Assembly: GCA_035607415.1 (NCBI GenBank) | Contig: DATNAQ010000092.1 | Location: forward strand, 1 to 64,000 | Direction of reading: 5' to 3' | Length of the DNA stretch: 64,000 nucleotides | Source of the DNA: JAQBQH01 sp035607415 | GTDB lineage: Bacteria; Myxococcota_A; Polyangia; Palsa-1104 | Shown here: piece by piece, positions 52,211 to 62,832 of the stretch | How positions within the stretch are numbered: the stretch's first letter is position 1 | Layout: every line of letters starts with the position of its first letter | Program-made: the position numbers and the translations under genes | Notes under the pieces: model-generated | The model's input: only the letters and a program-made list of their open reading frames with translations | Told to the model about the DNA's origin: nothing | The model's database searches: none

Positions 52211-54925
52211 CTATCCGCGGTTGCGCGGCGGCGGCTTGTTTCCGTTGCCGTCGAAGATCGGCGCCTCGTTGGGCCCGAGCCGCTCGGTGATCTCGGTGGC
52301 GCGCTCGTTGAACGTGGCCGCGCCGTCGGCGTCGCCGCGCTCGTGCAGCAGATCGGCGTAGCTCTGGTACGAGCGGCCGAGCTCGAGCTCGTGCCCGATG
52401 TCGCCGAGGATCTCGATCGACTTCTGCAGGTGGACGTCGGCCTGCTGCTTGTCCTCGTCGGTGATGCCGCCCTTGGCCAGCACCGTGCCGAGCACGCGAT
52501 GGGCCATGCCGGCGTTGGTGCGCGAGCCGACCTTCTCCGCCAATTCGAGCGCGCGGCGCGCTTCGGTGCGCGCGGCCCGCAGATCGCCGAGCTGCATGTA
52601 GACCTCAGCCAGGAGGCGCGCCGACTCCGACTGCAGCGCGCGATCGCCGAACGCCTGCGCCAGCTCGCTCGCCTGCGCCAGGTGATCCGACGCTTCCGGA
52701 TCGCGCCCGAGCTTCATGAGCGCCTCGCCCATGCGCGTGAGGATGCTCGCCTGCTCGAGCCGATCGCCGATCTCCTGCGCCAGGGACAGCGCTTCGCCGA
52801 GCACCTCGAGGCTGCGCTTGACGTCGCTGCGGTCGCGCCACGCCGACGCCACCGCCTGCAGCGACTGCACCACGCCGGGCCGATCGCCGATCTCGCGGCG
52901 GATCGCCAGCGCCTCGCTGAAGCGCATCATCGCCTCGGCGTGCGCGCCGGAGGCCTGGTGCACCATCGCCAGGTTGTGCAGCGACAGCGCCAGCGAGCGC
53001 TTCTCGCCGAGCGCGCGCCGCAGATCGAGCGCGCGCCCGTGCCGCTCGAGCGCCTGCGGATAGGCGCCGCGCAGGAACGCGACGCGCCCGAGATCGTCCT
53101 CGACGCCGGCCACGCCGCGCGTGTCGCCGGCCTGACGGAACAGCGCCAGCGCCTTGTTCAAATGATCGTCGGCGAGATCGTAGTCGCCGAGCGCACGATG
53201 GGCGCGCGCGATGCGCGAGTGCGCCGCGCCCGCCTTCGACGTGTAGTCGAGCCGCCACGCCGCCTCCAGCATCTTGCCGAACGCGGCCAGCGCCTCCTTG
53301 GTCTTGCCCACGCGCTGCAAGACGTCGCCGTAGTCGTGCAGCGGATCGACCCGCGCCAGCATGTCCTCCGCGTCGAGCAGCTCGAGGCCGCGCGCGTAGA
53401 GCTCGAGGGCGGCGTCGTTGGCATAGCGCGCCCGCGCCTTACCGGCGGCGGCGATGTAGCAGTGCGCGGCGCGCGCGCGATTGCCGCCGTTGCCGTAGAG
53501 CGCCGCCTGGTGCTCGAGCTGCTCGCCGGTCTGCTCGCGCTCGTCGGCGGGCAGCCGCGCCTCGAGCCACTCGCCGGCGATGCGGTAATAACGGCGCGCG
53601 CGCTCCGGCGGCACCAGCTTGAGCACCAGGTCGTGCTCGAGGTTGTGCTTGAAGATGTACTCGGCCTCGCCCGGCACCGTCGAGTCCGGCATCAGCAGGA
53701 GATAGTCGCGCTCGACCAGCTCCTCGAGCGCCGCCTCGATGCGCGCCCGCTCCTCGACGGAGAAGGTGCGCTCGCCCTCTTCGTGCTCGAGCCGATGCAG
53801 GACCACGAGCGCACCGAGCCAGAACACCGAGCCGAGCGTCGCCGCCTTCTCGAGCAGGCCGCGCTCCAGCGGCGACAGCGACGCGATGCGCGCCTGGATC
53901 GCCTCCTCGACCGACATCGGCAGCGTCGCCTCGAGCGCGCGCTGCGTGTCGACGCGCCACTTGCCGGTCGCGTCCGACGGCGGCTGCAGCGTGCCGTTGG
54001 CGTGGAACACGCGCACCAGCTCTTCGATGAAGAAGGGATTGCCGCGCGTCAGCTCGCAGGCATCGTCGACGAGATCGCGCGGCAGCGGCTCCGCCTTGGC
54101 GAGCAGTCCGCGGAGCAGCTTCTCCGACTCCACGCGCGTCAGCGGCGGCAGATCGAGCCGCGAATGATCGGCCGTCCCCGAGCCCCAGCCCGGCCGCCGC
54201 ACGAACAGCTCCGGCCGCGCCGCGGCCACGAGCAGCACCGGCGAGCCGCCGAGGCCCTCCGCCAGCTCGGCGAGCAACGTCAGCGAATCGTCGTCGCCGA
54301 GGTGCAGATCGTCGAAGGCCAGCACCAGCGGCGTGCGCTCCGCGTCGAGCTCGAGGAAGCGGCGCAACACCGTGCGCGCGATGCGGTCCTCTTGTCGTGG
54401 ATCCTCCGACAGCGTGATCGCGCGAATGAAGGCGTTGTCACCTGCGTTCGGATCGCGCAGCTCGAGGTACCGCCCGAGGAAATGCGCGACCTCGGCCATT
54501 CTGCGATCGCTGAACACCTGCACCAGCTGCGTGCGCACCTTCTCGTGGCGCTTGGCCTCGTCGTCGCTCTCGTGAATGCCGAAGCGATCGCGCAGGATGC
54601 GCGAGATGAGCGCGTAGCTGCCCGCGCCGGCCACGGCGCGCCCGCGATAGACGCGCGGCCGCCCGGCAGTCCCCGCCGCTTGCCGCGCGAGCAGGCGCGC
54701 CAGCCATTCGGCGACGAGGCGCGTCTTGCCCGTCCCCTGCGTGCCGACGACGGTGACGAGCTGCGGCGCCTGGTACTCTACGGCGCGCGCGAAGATCGCG
54801 TCGAGCTGCGCAATTTCGTGCTCGCGTCCGACGAGTGGCATCGACACGCGATGCGGCGCCGTTACCGACAGCTGCGCCTCGGGCGGCAGCTGAATCGGGC
54901 CGGTCAGGTTGCGCGGCTCGGACAT
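52211..54925 (-). CDS. AAA_16 ATPase with C-terminal TPR array
   Basis: 904 residues from the ATG at 54925 (MSEPRNLTGPIQLPPEAQ). ATPase core: P-loop VTVVGTQGTGKTRLVAEWLA, Walker B LVLAFDDLHLGDDDSL, then LVAAARPELF. This is the MalT/AcyC-like STAND arrangement, with a winged-helix-like middle part. About eight TPR units follow (ALAAFGKMLEAAWRLDY, ALALFRQAGDTRGVAGVEDD, ALAIRREIGDRPGVVQSL). No DNA-binding or catalytic effector domain is visible. It resembles the ATPase/TPR middle of the giant regulator at 28650. The longer open frame upstream is antisense-like and was rejected. Confidence 0.9.
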   Translation of the reverse strand: MSEPRNLTGPIQLPPEAQLSVTAPHRVSMPLVGREHEIAQLDAIFARAVEYQAPQLVTVVGTQGTGKTRLVAEWLARLLARQAAGTAGRPRVYRGRAVAGAGSYALISRILRDRFGIHESDDEAKRHEKVRTQLVQVFSDRRMAEVAHFLGRYLELRDPNAGDNAFIRAITLSEDPRQEDRIARTVLRRFLELDAERTPLVLAFDDLHLGDDDSLTLLAELAEGLGGSPVLLVAAARPELFVRRPGWGSGTADHSRLDLPPLTRVESEKLLRGLLAKAEPLPRDLVDDACELTRGNPFFIEELVRVFHANGTLQPPSDATGKWRVDTQRALEATLPMSVEEAIQARIASLSPLERGLLEKAATLGSVFWLGALVVLHRLEHEEGERTFSVEERARIEAALEELVERDYLLLMPDSTVPGEAEYIFKHNLEHDLVLKLVPPERARRYYRIAGEWLEARLPADEREQTGEQLEHQAALYGNGGNRARAAHCYIAAAGKARARYANDAALELYARGLELLDAEDMLARVDPLHDYGDVLQRVGKTKEALAAFGKMLEAAWRLDYTSKAGAAHSRIARAHRALGDYDLADDHLNKALALFRQAGDTRGVAGVEDDLGRVAFLRGAYPQALERHGRALDLRRALGEKRSLALSLHNLAMVHQASGAHAEAMMRFSEALAIRREIGDRPGVVQSLQAVASAWRDRSDVKRSLEVLGEALSLAQEIGDRLEQASILTRMGEALMKLGRDPEASDHLAQASELAQAFGDRALQSESARLLAEVYMQLGDLRAARTEARRALELAEKVGSRTNAGMAHRVLGTVLAKGGITDEDKQQADVHLQKSIEILGDIGHELELGRSYQSYADLLHERGDADGAATFNERATEITERLGPNEAPIFDGNGNKPPPRNRG

Positions 54926-54979
54926 ATCGATCTCGCAGGGTTCACGGCCCGCGAGTTTACCAGACTTCGACGATGGGAT

Positions 54980-55447
54980 ATGCTGCGAGGCGAGGTGCGC
55001 CTGTTCGCGACGTTCATCGGCCTCACCGTGGTCGCTTCGGCGACGCTGTGGGGTTGCACGATCGATGTCGGTCCCGACGTCGGTCCGCCCGCGGGTTGCA
55101 ACGCGAACCCCGCGTTCTTCGTGACCGACGTGTGGCCGAAGTACTTCCAGCAGTACATGTGCGGGCAGTCCGACTGCCACGACGCAGCGACGGGCCACGG
55201 CTTCTTCCGCCTGCAGGACGTCAGCGCGGTGGCGGCGCCCGATCCGAGCTCGCCGGTGTCGACGTGGCCCGACGCGTGGCAGGCGAACTTCCTCGCCGTC
55301 GAGCAGAACCTCACCTGCTCGAGCCCGACGTCGTCGGCGGTGCTGGCGGTGCCCTCGGGCCGCGGCACGCCGCATCCGCCGGGTGACATCGTCACCGATC
55401 ACGCGGGCGCCGACGCGCTCTTCACGATGTGGCTGAGCGGATCATGA
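54980..55447 (+). CDS. Lipoprotein with a CX4CH heme-like motif
   Basis: 155 residues from the ATG at 54980. Signal LFATFIGLTVVASATLWGC with lipobox LWGC. The mature part has WPKYFQQYMCGQSDCHDAAT: Cys, four residues, Cys-His. This resembles the atypical c-type heme sites (CX4CH) and cytochrome-like domains of myxobacterial and planctomycete surface lipoproteins. FFRLQDVS and a distal Cys follow. First gene of a four-gene overlapping operon ending in DUF3570. Heme attachment is not proven. Confidence 0.7.
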   Translation: MLRGEVRLFATFIGLTVVASATLWGCTIDVGPDVGPPAGCNANPAFFVTDVWPKYFQQYMCGQSDCHDAATGHGFFRLQDVSAVAAPDPSSPVSTWPDAWQANFLAVEQNLTCSSPTSSAVLAVPSGRGTPHPPGDIVTDHAGADALFTMWLSGS

Positions 55448-56217
55448 TCGCGCGCGCGGGGGCGGTGATGGCGCTCGTGGTCGTCGCTGTTTTCGCCACT
55501 CCGTCGACGGCGCGCGCGGGGGCCGATCCGCAGCTGCGCGTGATCGTGCCGCGCGCGCCGGTGCGCACCGGGCCGGGCTTCTCGTATCGCGAGCTCTATC
55601 GCGCCGAGCACGGCGAGGTCTTCCCCGTCGTCGATCGCAACGCCAGCTACTGGTTCCGCGTCGTCCTGCCCGACGGGCGCTTCGGCTGGATCTACGGCGA
55701 GGAGGTCCTGCCCTTCGAGGTCGATCTCGAAGGCTCGAAGGCGTCCAAGGCGTGGGCCGCGGTCAAGCGGACCATCTTCGCGCCGTCGCCGATTCCCTCG
55801 TCCCACGTGGGGCTGACCTTCTCCGGCGGCGCGCTCGGCGGCGACGGCATGTTCATGTTCCGCCCCGCGGTCACGCTCGACGCGCACTTCGCGCTCGAGG
55901 GCCACATCGGCGAGTCGGTCGGCAAGGACGGCTCGCTGCTGCTCTACGGCCTCGACGGCGACATCCTCTTGTGGCCGCTCGGCCCCTTCGTGCCGTTCGT
56001 CGCGCTCGGCGGCGGCGGCGCCACCGGCTTCCCCAAGATCAACGGCGTCACGCAGACCGGCAAGACCCAGTTCGCGCTCGACGCCGGCGGCGGCGCCGCG
56101 TTCATCATGGTCAAGCGCATCATCCTGCGCTTCGACGTCCGCAACTACACCTTCTTCACGGCCAACTCGACGGAAAATCGCCAGGAGTACTCGGGCGGAT
56201 TGGCGGTGTTCTTTTGA
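55444..56217 (+). CDS. Exported protein with bacterial SH3 domain and barrel-like C-terminus
   Basis: 257 residues from the ATG at 55444, which overlaps the previous stop (ATGA). Signal peptide (MALVVVAVFATPSTARA). A bacterial SH3 domain comes first (PVRTGPGFSYRELYRAEHGE, YWFRVVLPDGRFGWIYGEEV). A beta-strand-rich region with barrel periodicity follows (FRPAVTLDAHFALEGHIGES, PFVPFVALGGGGATGFPKI) and ends in the strand YSGGLAVFF. It may bind peptidoglycan and sit in the outer membrane. Its stop overlaps the next start (TTGA). Confidence 0.78.
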   Translation: MIARAGAVMALVVVAVFATPSTARAGADPQLRVIVPRAPVRTGPGFSYRELYRAEHGEVFPVVDRNASYWFRVVLPDGRFGWIYGEEVLPFEVDLEGSKASKAWAAVKRTIFAPSPIPSSHVGLTFSGGALGGDGMFMFRPAVTLDAHFALEGHIGESVGKDGSLLLYGLDGDILLWPLGPFVPFVALGGGGATGFPKINGVTQTGKTQFALDAGGGAAFIMVKRIILRFDVRNYTFFTANSTENRQEYSGGLAVFF

Positions 56218-56441
56218 AAACGACGATCGCAATGATCCTTCTGTGCCTCGGGCTCGGGCTCGCATCGACCGGCTGCGGCCGCTACGCCGTGCGCGCCGAC
56301 GAGAAGGAGTACCTCGCCGACCGCATCATGCAGCCCGACTACGACGAGATGGAGACGGCCAACGACCAGCACGTCTTGTCGAACCGTGAAGGCTCGACGG
56401 GCGGGTACGGCGCCTCGGGCGGAGGCTGCGGCTGTAACTAA
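56214..56441 (+). CDS. DUF4266 small lipoprotein with Cys-rich C-terminus
   Basis: 75 residues from the overlapping TTG at 56214 (an internal ATG at 56232 is an alternative). Lipobox ASTGC after a hydrophobic signal. The mature part has the DUF4266 pattern: EYLADRIMQPDYDEMETAND, then HVLSNREGSTGGYGASGGGC and a final GCN. The Gly/Cys end (GGGCGCN) is conserved in the family. DUF4266 genes typically sit next to DUF3570 genes, exactly as here. Function unknown; a metal or redox role for the terminal cysteines is a guess. Overlaps the next ATG by one base. Confidence 0.85.
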   Translation: MKTTIAMILLCLGLGLASTGCGRYAVRADEKEYLADRIMQPDYDEMETANDQHVLSNREGSTGGYGASGGGCGCN

Positions 56442-57763
56442 TGAGAACCGCGGCGCCGACAGCATCTCGCAGCGTACGTCCTCGCTCGGGCGGTCACGGG
56501 CGCGGAGCCCGCTCCCTTCCTCGCTGCGGGCGTGCGCTGCGATCTGCTGCCGCCGGCGCGGTTCTCGCGGCCGCATTGCTATCGTTCGCGACGAGGGTTC
56601 GCGCGGAGGACAAGGTCGAGGTGAAGGCCGAGTACTTCACCGAGCCGGCCAACAAGCAGGCGCTGCACGTCTTCCACCCCGCCGTCGGGCTCAACGTCGA
56701 CGCGCACCCGATCTTCTCGCTCAACTTCGGCTACGAAGCCGACGTCGTCACCGGCGCCACGCCGCGCACCTACGGCGCCGCGCTCGACGCCGTCTCGTCG
56801 GCGACGCGCTTCTCCGACACGCGCCACGCCTTCCACGGTGGCGCCGAGCTGCGCCTCGGCCCCGCCGCCGTCGACGTCGGCTACACCTACGGCTTCGAGA
56901 ACGACTATCGCTCGCACGCCGTCGACGTCGGCGCCAAGGTCGATCTCTGGGGCAAGAACACCACCTTCCGCCTCGGCTACGCGCACAACTTCGACTCGGT
57001 GTGCGACGTCGACAACAAAGGCGCGATGCCCACCGAGCGCCGCTCGCTCGGCTCGTCGGAGGGCTGCTTCAAGAACATCGTCGGGATCATCTCGGAGCCG
57101 CTTGCCATCGACAGCTACGCCGCGTCGTGGACCCAGGTGCTGACGCCGATCCTGCTCTCCGACGTCTCGGCTACCTTCCAGGTGCTCGACGGCTTCCAGT
57201 CCAACCCCTATCGTCGCGTGCGCCTCTTCGGCACCGTCGAGGCGCAGGAGTCGGAGCCGCTGTTGCGCCAGCGCGTGGCCATCCAAGCGCGCCTGCGTCT
57301 GGCCGTCACGCGCGCGCGCGGCGCGCTCGGCTTCCTCGGCCGCTTCTACTACGACACGTGGGGCATCAAGTCGGGCACCGCCGAGGTCTCGTGGGACGAG
57401 TGGATCCTGCCGCAGCTCCTGTTCCGCGTGCGCGGCCGCTTCTACCAGCAGGGACGGGCGGTCTTCTACCGCGACGCCGGTGAGATGCTGAGCTACGAAA
57501 CCGTCGGCCCCGTCGGACAGTACTTCACCGGCGACCGCGAGCTGTCGCCGTTTCGCGACTATCTCGTCGGCTTCAAGGCCGCCTGGGTGCACAACGCCGA
57601 CGAGCGCGGCAAGATCCTGCGCGTCTTCGAGCAGCTCGACTTCAACCTCAAGGTCGACCTCATCGACTATCAGCCGCTCACGCCGCTGCCGCCGAATCAG
57701 ATCCGCGACGTCGGGCTGGTCAACGCGCTCATCGCCGAGCTCGGCCTCGCCCTGCGCTGGTAG
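56441..57763 (+). CDS. DUF3570 outer-membrane protein
   Basis: 440 residues with a long, basic n-region before the signal helix (AAGAVLAAALLSFATRVRA). The mature part is a beta-barrel with family landmarks: DAHPIFSLNFGYEADVVTGA, SSATRFSDTRHAFHGGAELR, FRLGYAHNFDSVCDVDN, SWTQVLTPILLSDVSATFQV, PYRRVRLFGTVEAQES, and a C-terminal strand ending in ALRW. DUF3570 proteins are usually paired with DUF4266 lipoproteins and often with ApbE flavin transferases in other proteobacteria; no ApbE is in this window. Probably forms a channel or scaffold for the small lipoprotein. Confidence 0.88.
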   Translation: MRTAAPTASRSVRPRSGGHGRGARSLPRCGRALRSAAAGAVLAAALLSFATRVRAEDKVEVKAEYFTEPANKQALHVFHPAVGLNVDAHPIFSLNFGYEADVVTGATPRTYGAALDAVSSATRFSDTRHAFHGGAELRLGPAAVDVGYTYGFENDYRSHAVDVGAKVDLWGKNTTFRLGYAHNFDSVCDVDNKGAMPTERRSLGSSEGCFKNIVGIISEPLAIDSYAASWTQVLTPILLSDVSATFQVLDGFQSNPYRRVRLFGTVEAQESEPLLRQRVAIQARLRLAVTRARGALGFLGRFYYDTWGIKSGTAEVSWDEWILPQLLFRVRGRFYQQGRAVFYRDAGEMLSYETVGPVGQYFTGDRELSPFRDYLVGFKAAWVHNADERGKILRVFEQLDFNLKVDLIDYQPLTPLPPNQIRDVGLVNALIAELGLALRW

Positions 57764-58008
57764 CGCGCGGCTCCGCAGAACGATCGCTGTGAATGAAAAT
57801 GGCCCCGGAGCCCGCGCCGACCGCGGGGGGGGATCCTCGGTTAGCACGAACCCCGGAGCCGACGTGATCTACAGCAAATCGGGTACCATCGGTCGGTCTA
57901 CCGAGAGCGCTGATATGTCAGTCACTTACGCCGTGTTCGGAAACATTGACTGTGCAGATTGCCGCACAGGTGTGCAGACTGCCGCATCCGTACGGTTACG
58001 GACGCCGA
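57764..58008. other. Intergenic region with a 16-bp direct repeat
   Basis: 245 bp between convergent genes. TGTGCAGATTGCCGCA (57951-57966) and TGTGCAGACTGCCGCA (57971-57986) are spaced 20 bp apart. The first also reads as TGTGC-N8-GCACA. No terminator hairpin with a T run was seen, nor a plausible gene. Confidence 0.5.
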
Positions 58009-60713
<2,705 letters not shown>

Positions 60714-60731
60714 TCAGTGTGAAAGATTATC

Positions 60732-61409
60732 ATGGTATGCTCGCCCCGCGTGACCTTCCGTCGCCTCGCCGCAGTGCTGGGCCTGTACGTGGCGCTTCTC
60801 CCGTGCGTTCATGCCGATGAGCCGTGTCTCGATCCGGACGCCGAGCTCGGCGCCGCCGGCCGGCGAAAGGGCGTTCAAAAGCGCGACTTCCTGAAACGCC
60901 TACGTCTCGAGATGTCGGCGTGGGGCGGCTTCTACGCGAGCGATCTGTTGTCGTCGTCGTACGACTACGGCGGCGCCGTAGCGTTCTATCCGGGTGAGGA
61001 CTTCGGCGTCGAAGCGTCGCTCGTGGTGACGCCGTTCTCGCTCGCCGTAGAGAAGCCGCTGACGCAGTTCTTCGCCGGCGAGACCTTCAAGAAGGGCCTG
61101 GCCTTCATCGTCGTCGGCAACTTCTTGTGGTCGCCGATCCATCTGAAGGTGCGCGTGAGCGACCACGCCATCGCGCACGGCGACCTGTTCCTGGCGCTCG
61201 GCGCGGGCGACACGTTCAACGACACGATCCAGGGCATCACGTTCGACGTGGGCATCGGGCTCAAGCTCTACGCCAATCGATTCTTCGCGGTGCGCTTCGA
61301 TCTGCGCGACTACGTCATGGTGCAAGAGGCGGTCGCCGTCCAGCGCGTGACCAACAACCTCGTCGGCCTGTTCGGGCTGTCCCTGTTCATTCCGGGGCCG
61401 CGCTCGTGA
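60732..61409 (+). CDS. Outer-membrane beta-barrel protein
   Basis: 225 residues from ATG 60732 (GTG 60750 is an alternative). Signal (LAAVLGLYVALLPCVHADE). After a Lys/Arg-rich segment (GRRKGVQKRDFLKRLRLEMS) come barrel strands: YDYGGAVAFYPGEDFGVEAS, IVVGNFLWSPIHLKVRVSD, ALGAGDTFNDTIQGITFDVG, FFAVRFDLRDYVMVQEAVAV and a final GLFGLSLFIPG. Same family as 61406 and, more distantly, 25865 and 26800. Overlaps the next gene (GTGA). Confidence 0.82.
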   Translation: MVCSPRVTFRRLAAVLGLYVALLPCVHADEPCLDPDAELGAAGRRKGVQKRDFLKRLRLEMSAWGGFYASDLLSSSYDYGGAVAFYPGEDFGVEASLVVTPFSLAVEKPLTQFFAGETFKKGLAFIVVGNFLWSPIHLKVRVSDHAIAHGDLFLALGAGDTFNDTIQGITFDVGIGLKLYANRFFAVRFDLRDYVMVQEAVAVQRVTNNLVGLFGLSLFIPGPRS

Positions 61410-62083
61410 GACGCCTTCTCGTCGTCGCGCTGTTGCTCCTGGCGCGCACCGCCACAGCCGACGACGCCGCGCTCGGGGCCGCGCCCGCCGCCTGTGTCGA
61501 TCCCGTCGAGAAGGCCAAGCTCATCGCCGAGAAGCGCGGGCGGCGCGAAGACGAGCGCGACTTCGTCAAGACCGCGCGCCACGAGCTGACGGTGATGGGC
61601 GGCTACTACGTGAGCGATCTGCTCGACGGCACCTACGTCGTCGGCGCGGCCTACACCTACCATCTGACCGAGGACGCGGGCATCGAGGCGTCGTTCAACT
61701 ACTCGAACGTGCGCTCGTCGGTGGCGGCGCGCCTCGAGCACGATCGCGGCGTCACCATCCTGCCCAAGGAAGATCGCGTCTACCTCGTGTTCACCGATCT
61801 CGTGTGGTCGCCGGTGCACGGCAAGATGCGCATGTTCGCTGACTCGATCGTGCACTTCGACATCTTCGGCCTCGCCGGCGTCGGCATCATCGACAACGCC
61901 ACCAGCTTCGGCGCGGCCGGGCAGTTCGGCATCGGCACCAAGATCTTCTTGTCCAAGTCGTGGGCGCTGCGCCTCGACGTGCGCGATCAGCTGTATCGGC
62001 AGCAGATCCTCGACGTGCGCCAGTACGTGAACGATTTCTCGCTGACGCTCGGCGTGAGCGTGTTCTTGCCGACGAGGTTGTAA
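61406..62083 (+). CDS. Outer-membrane beta-barrel protein, paralogue of the preceding gene
   Basis: 225 residues with GTG start overlapping the previous stop. Signal (LLVVALLLLARTATADD). Shares with its neighbour the basic segment (KRGRREDERDFVKTARHELT), the VMGGYYVSDLLDGTYVVGAA opening, YLVFTDLVWSPVHGKMRMFA, GIGTKIFLSKSWALRLDVRD and a C-terminal strand (TLGVSVFLPTRL). Equal length and matching order of motifs indicate tandem duplication. Its stop overlaps the next ATG (TAATG). Confidence 0.83.
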   Translation: MRRLLVVALLLLARTATADDAALGAAPAACVDPVEKAKLIAEKRGRREDERDFVKTARHELTVMGGYYVSDLLDGTYVVGAAYTYHLTEDAGIEASFNYSNVRSSVAARLEHDRGVTILPKEDRVYLVFTDLVWSPVHGKMRMFADSIVHFDIFGLAGVGIIDNATSFGAAGQFGIGTKIFLSKSWALRLDVRDQLYRQQILDVRQYVNDFSLTLGVSVFLPTRL

Positions 62084-62832
62084 TGCGAACGACGACGGCA
62101 CTTCTGATCATCGCTTTGTCGACGACGGCGTGGGCCGCGCCGCGGAAGAAGCATCCGGTGCACAAGCCGCCGCCGGCGGAGACCGCGCCGCCGCCGGCGG
62201 AGGCCACGCCGCCGCCCGCCGAGACGAGCGCGCCCGCCGACGCCGGCTCGACCAACGCCGAGACCACGCCGCCGCCGGCGACGCCGGCGCCTGCACCGAC
62301 GCCTGCGCCCGCGCCGATGACCACGCCGGAGCCGACGCCGACCAGGGCCAACGTCGATCTCGACGCGCTCAACGCTGAGTACAACGGCCTGCGCGACGAG
62401 CTGTTTCGCTCGCGCGCCAAGGCGCACCTGCTCGGCGACGCGCTCTTCAAGACCAAGATCGTCGCCACCTTCCAGTACAAGGCGCAGCGCGCCTGGCCCA
62501 TCAAGAAGGTGACGCTCAAGATCGACGATCAGCCGGTGTTCACCGCCGATTCGCCGCAGACGCAGGATCCGCTCAAGCTCTACGACGGCTTCGCGGCGCC
62601 CGGCAAACATACGCTCGCCGTGCGCGTCGAGTGCGGCGCCACCGGCGAGGATCGCGTGGCCTACGGCGCCGAGGGCACCTTCGTCGTCGACGTCGCCGAG
62701 AACAAGCAGTCGAACGTCGCCTTCGTCGTCGACGAGACCGGCGACGGGCCGGCCAAGATCGCCAAGAAGCGCGAGGGCACCTTCGACGTGCGCGTTCGCG
62801 CCGATCTCGAGACCGTGGAGCGCCAGAAGTGA
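62083..62832 (+). CDS. Exported Pro-rich protein with a beta-domain (PEGA-like, unclear)
   Basis: 249 residues. Signal peptide (TTALLIIALSTTAWA), then about 70 residues of Pro/Ala/Thr repeats (PPPAETAPPPAEATPPPAET). A helical segment (LDALNAEYNGLRDELFRSRA) precedes a beta-sandwich (WPIKKVTLKIDDQPVFTADS, GKHTLAVRVECGATGEDRVA, ENKQSNVAFVVDE). The fold resembles PEGA-type surface domains but the motif itself is not clear. It probably spans the periplasm between the barrels and the TPR protein. Stop overlaps the next start (GTGA). Confidence 0.68.
   Translation: MRTTTALLIIALSTTAWAAPRKKHPVHKPPPAETAPPPAEATPPPAETSAPADAGSTNAETTPPPATPAPAPTPAPAPMTTPEPTPTRANVDLDALNAEYNGLRDELFRSRAKAHLLGDALFKTKIVATFQYKAQRAWPIKKVTLKIDDQPVFTADSPQTQDPLKLYDGFAAPGKHTLAVRVECGATGEDRVAYGAEGTFVVDVAENKQSNVAFVVDETGDGPAKIAKKREGTFDVRVRADLETVERQK

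Noticed and set aside
52343..54979. Upstream extension of the CX4CH lipoprotein frame
   Set aside because: Sequence before 54980 is antisense to the AAA/TPR gene; the ATG at 54980 begins a proper lipoprotein signal.
54926..55402. N-terminal extension of the AAA/TPR protein
   Set aside because: Antisense to the lipoprotein gene and without domain content; ATG 54925 gives a clean start.
60714..60731. Sigma-54 -24/-12 promoter in the divergent gap
   Set aside because: No TGGC-N(9-11)-TTGC-type arrangement found in the 18 bp or the immediate flanks.
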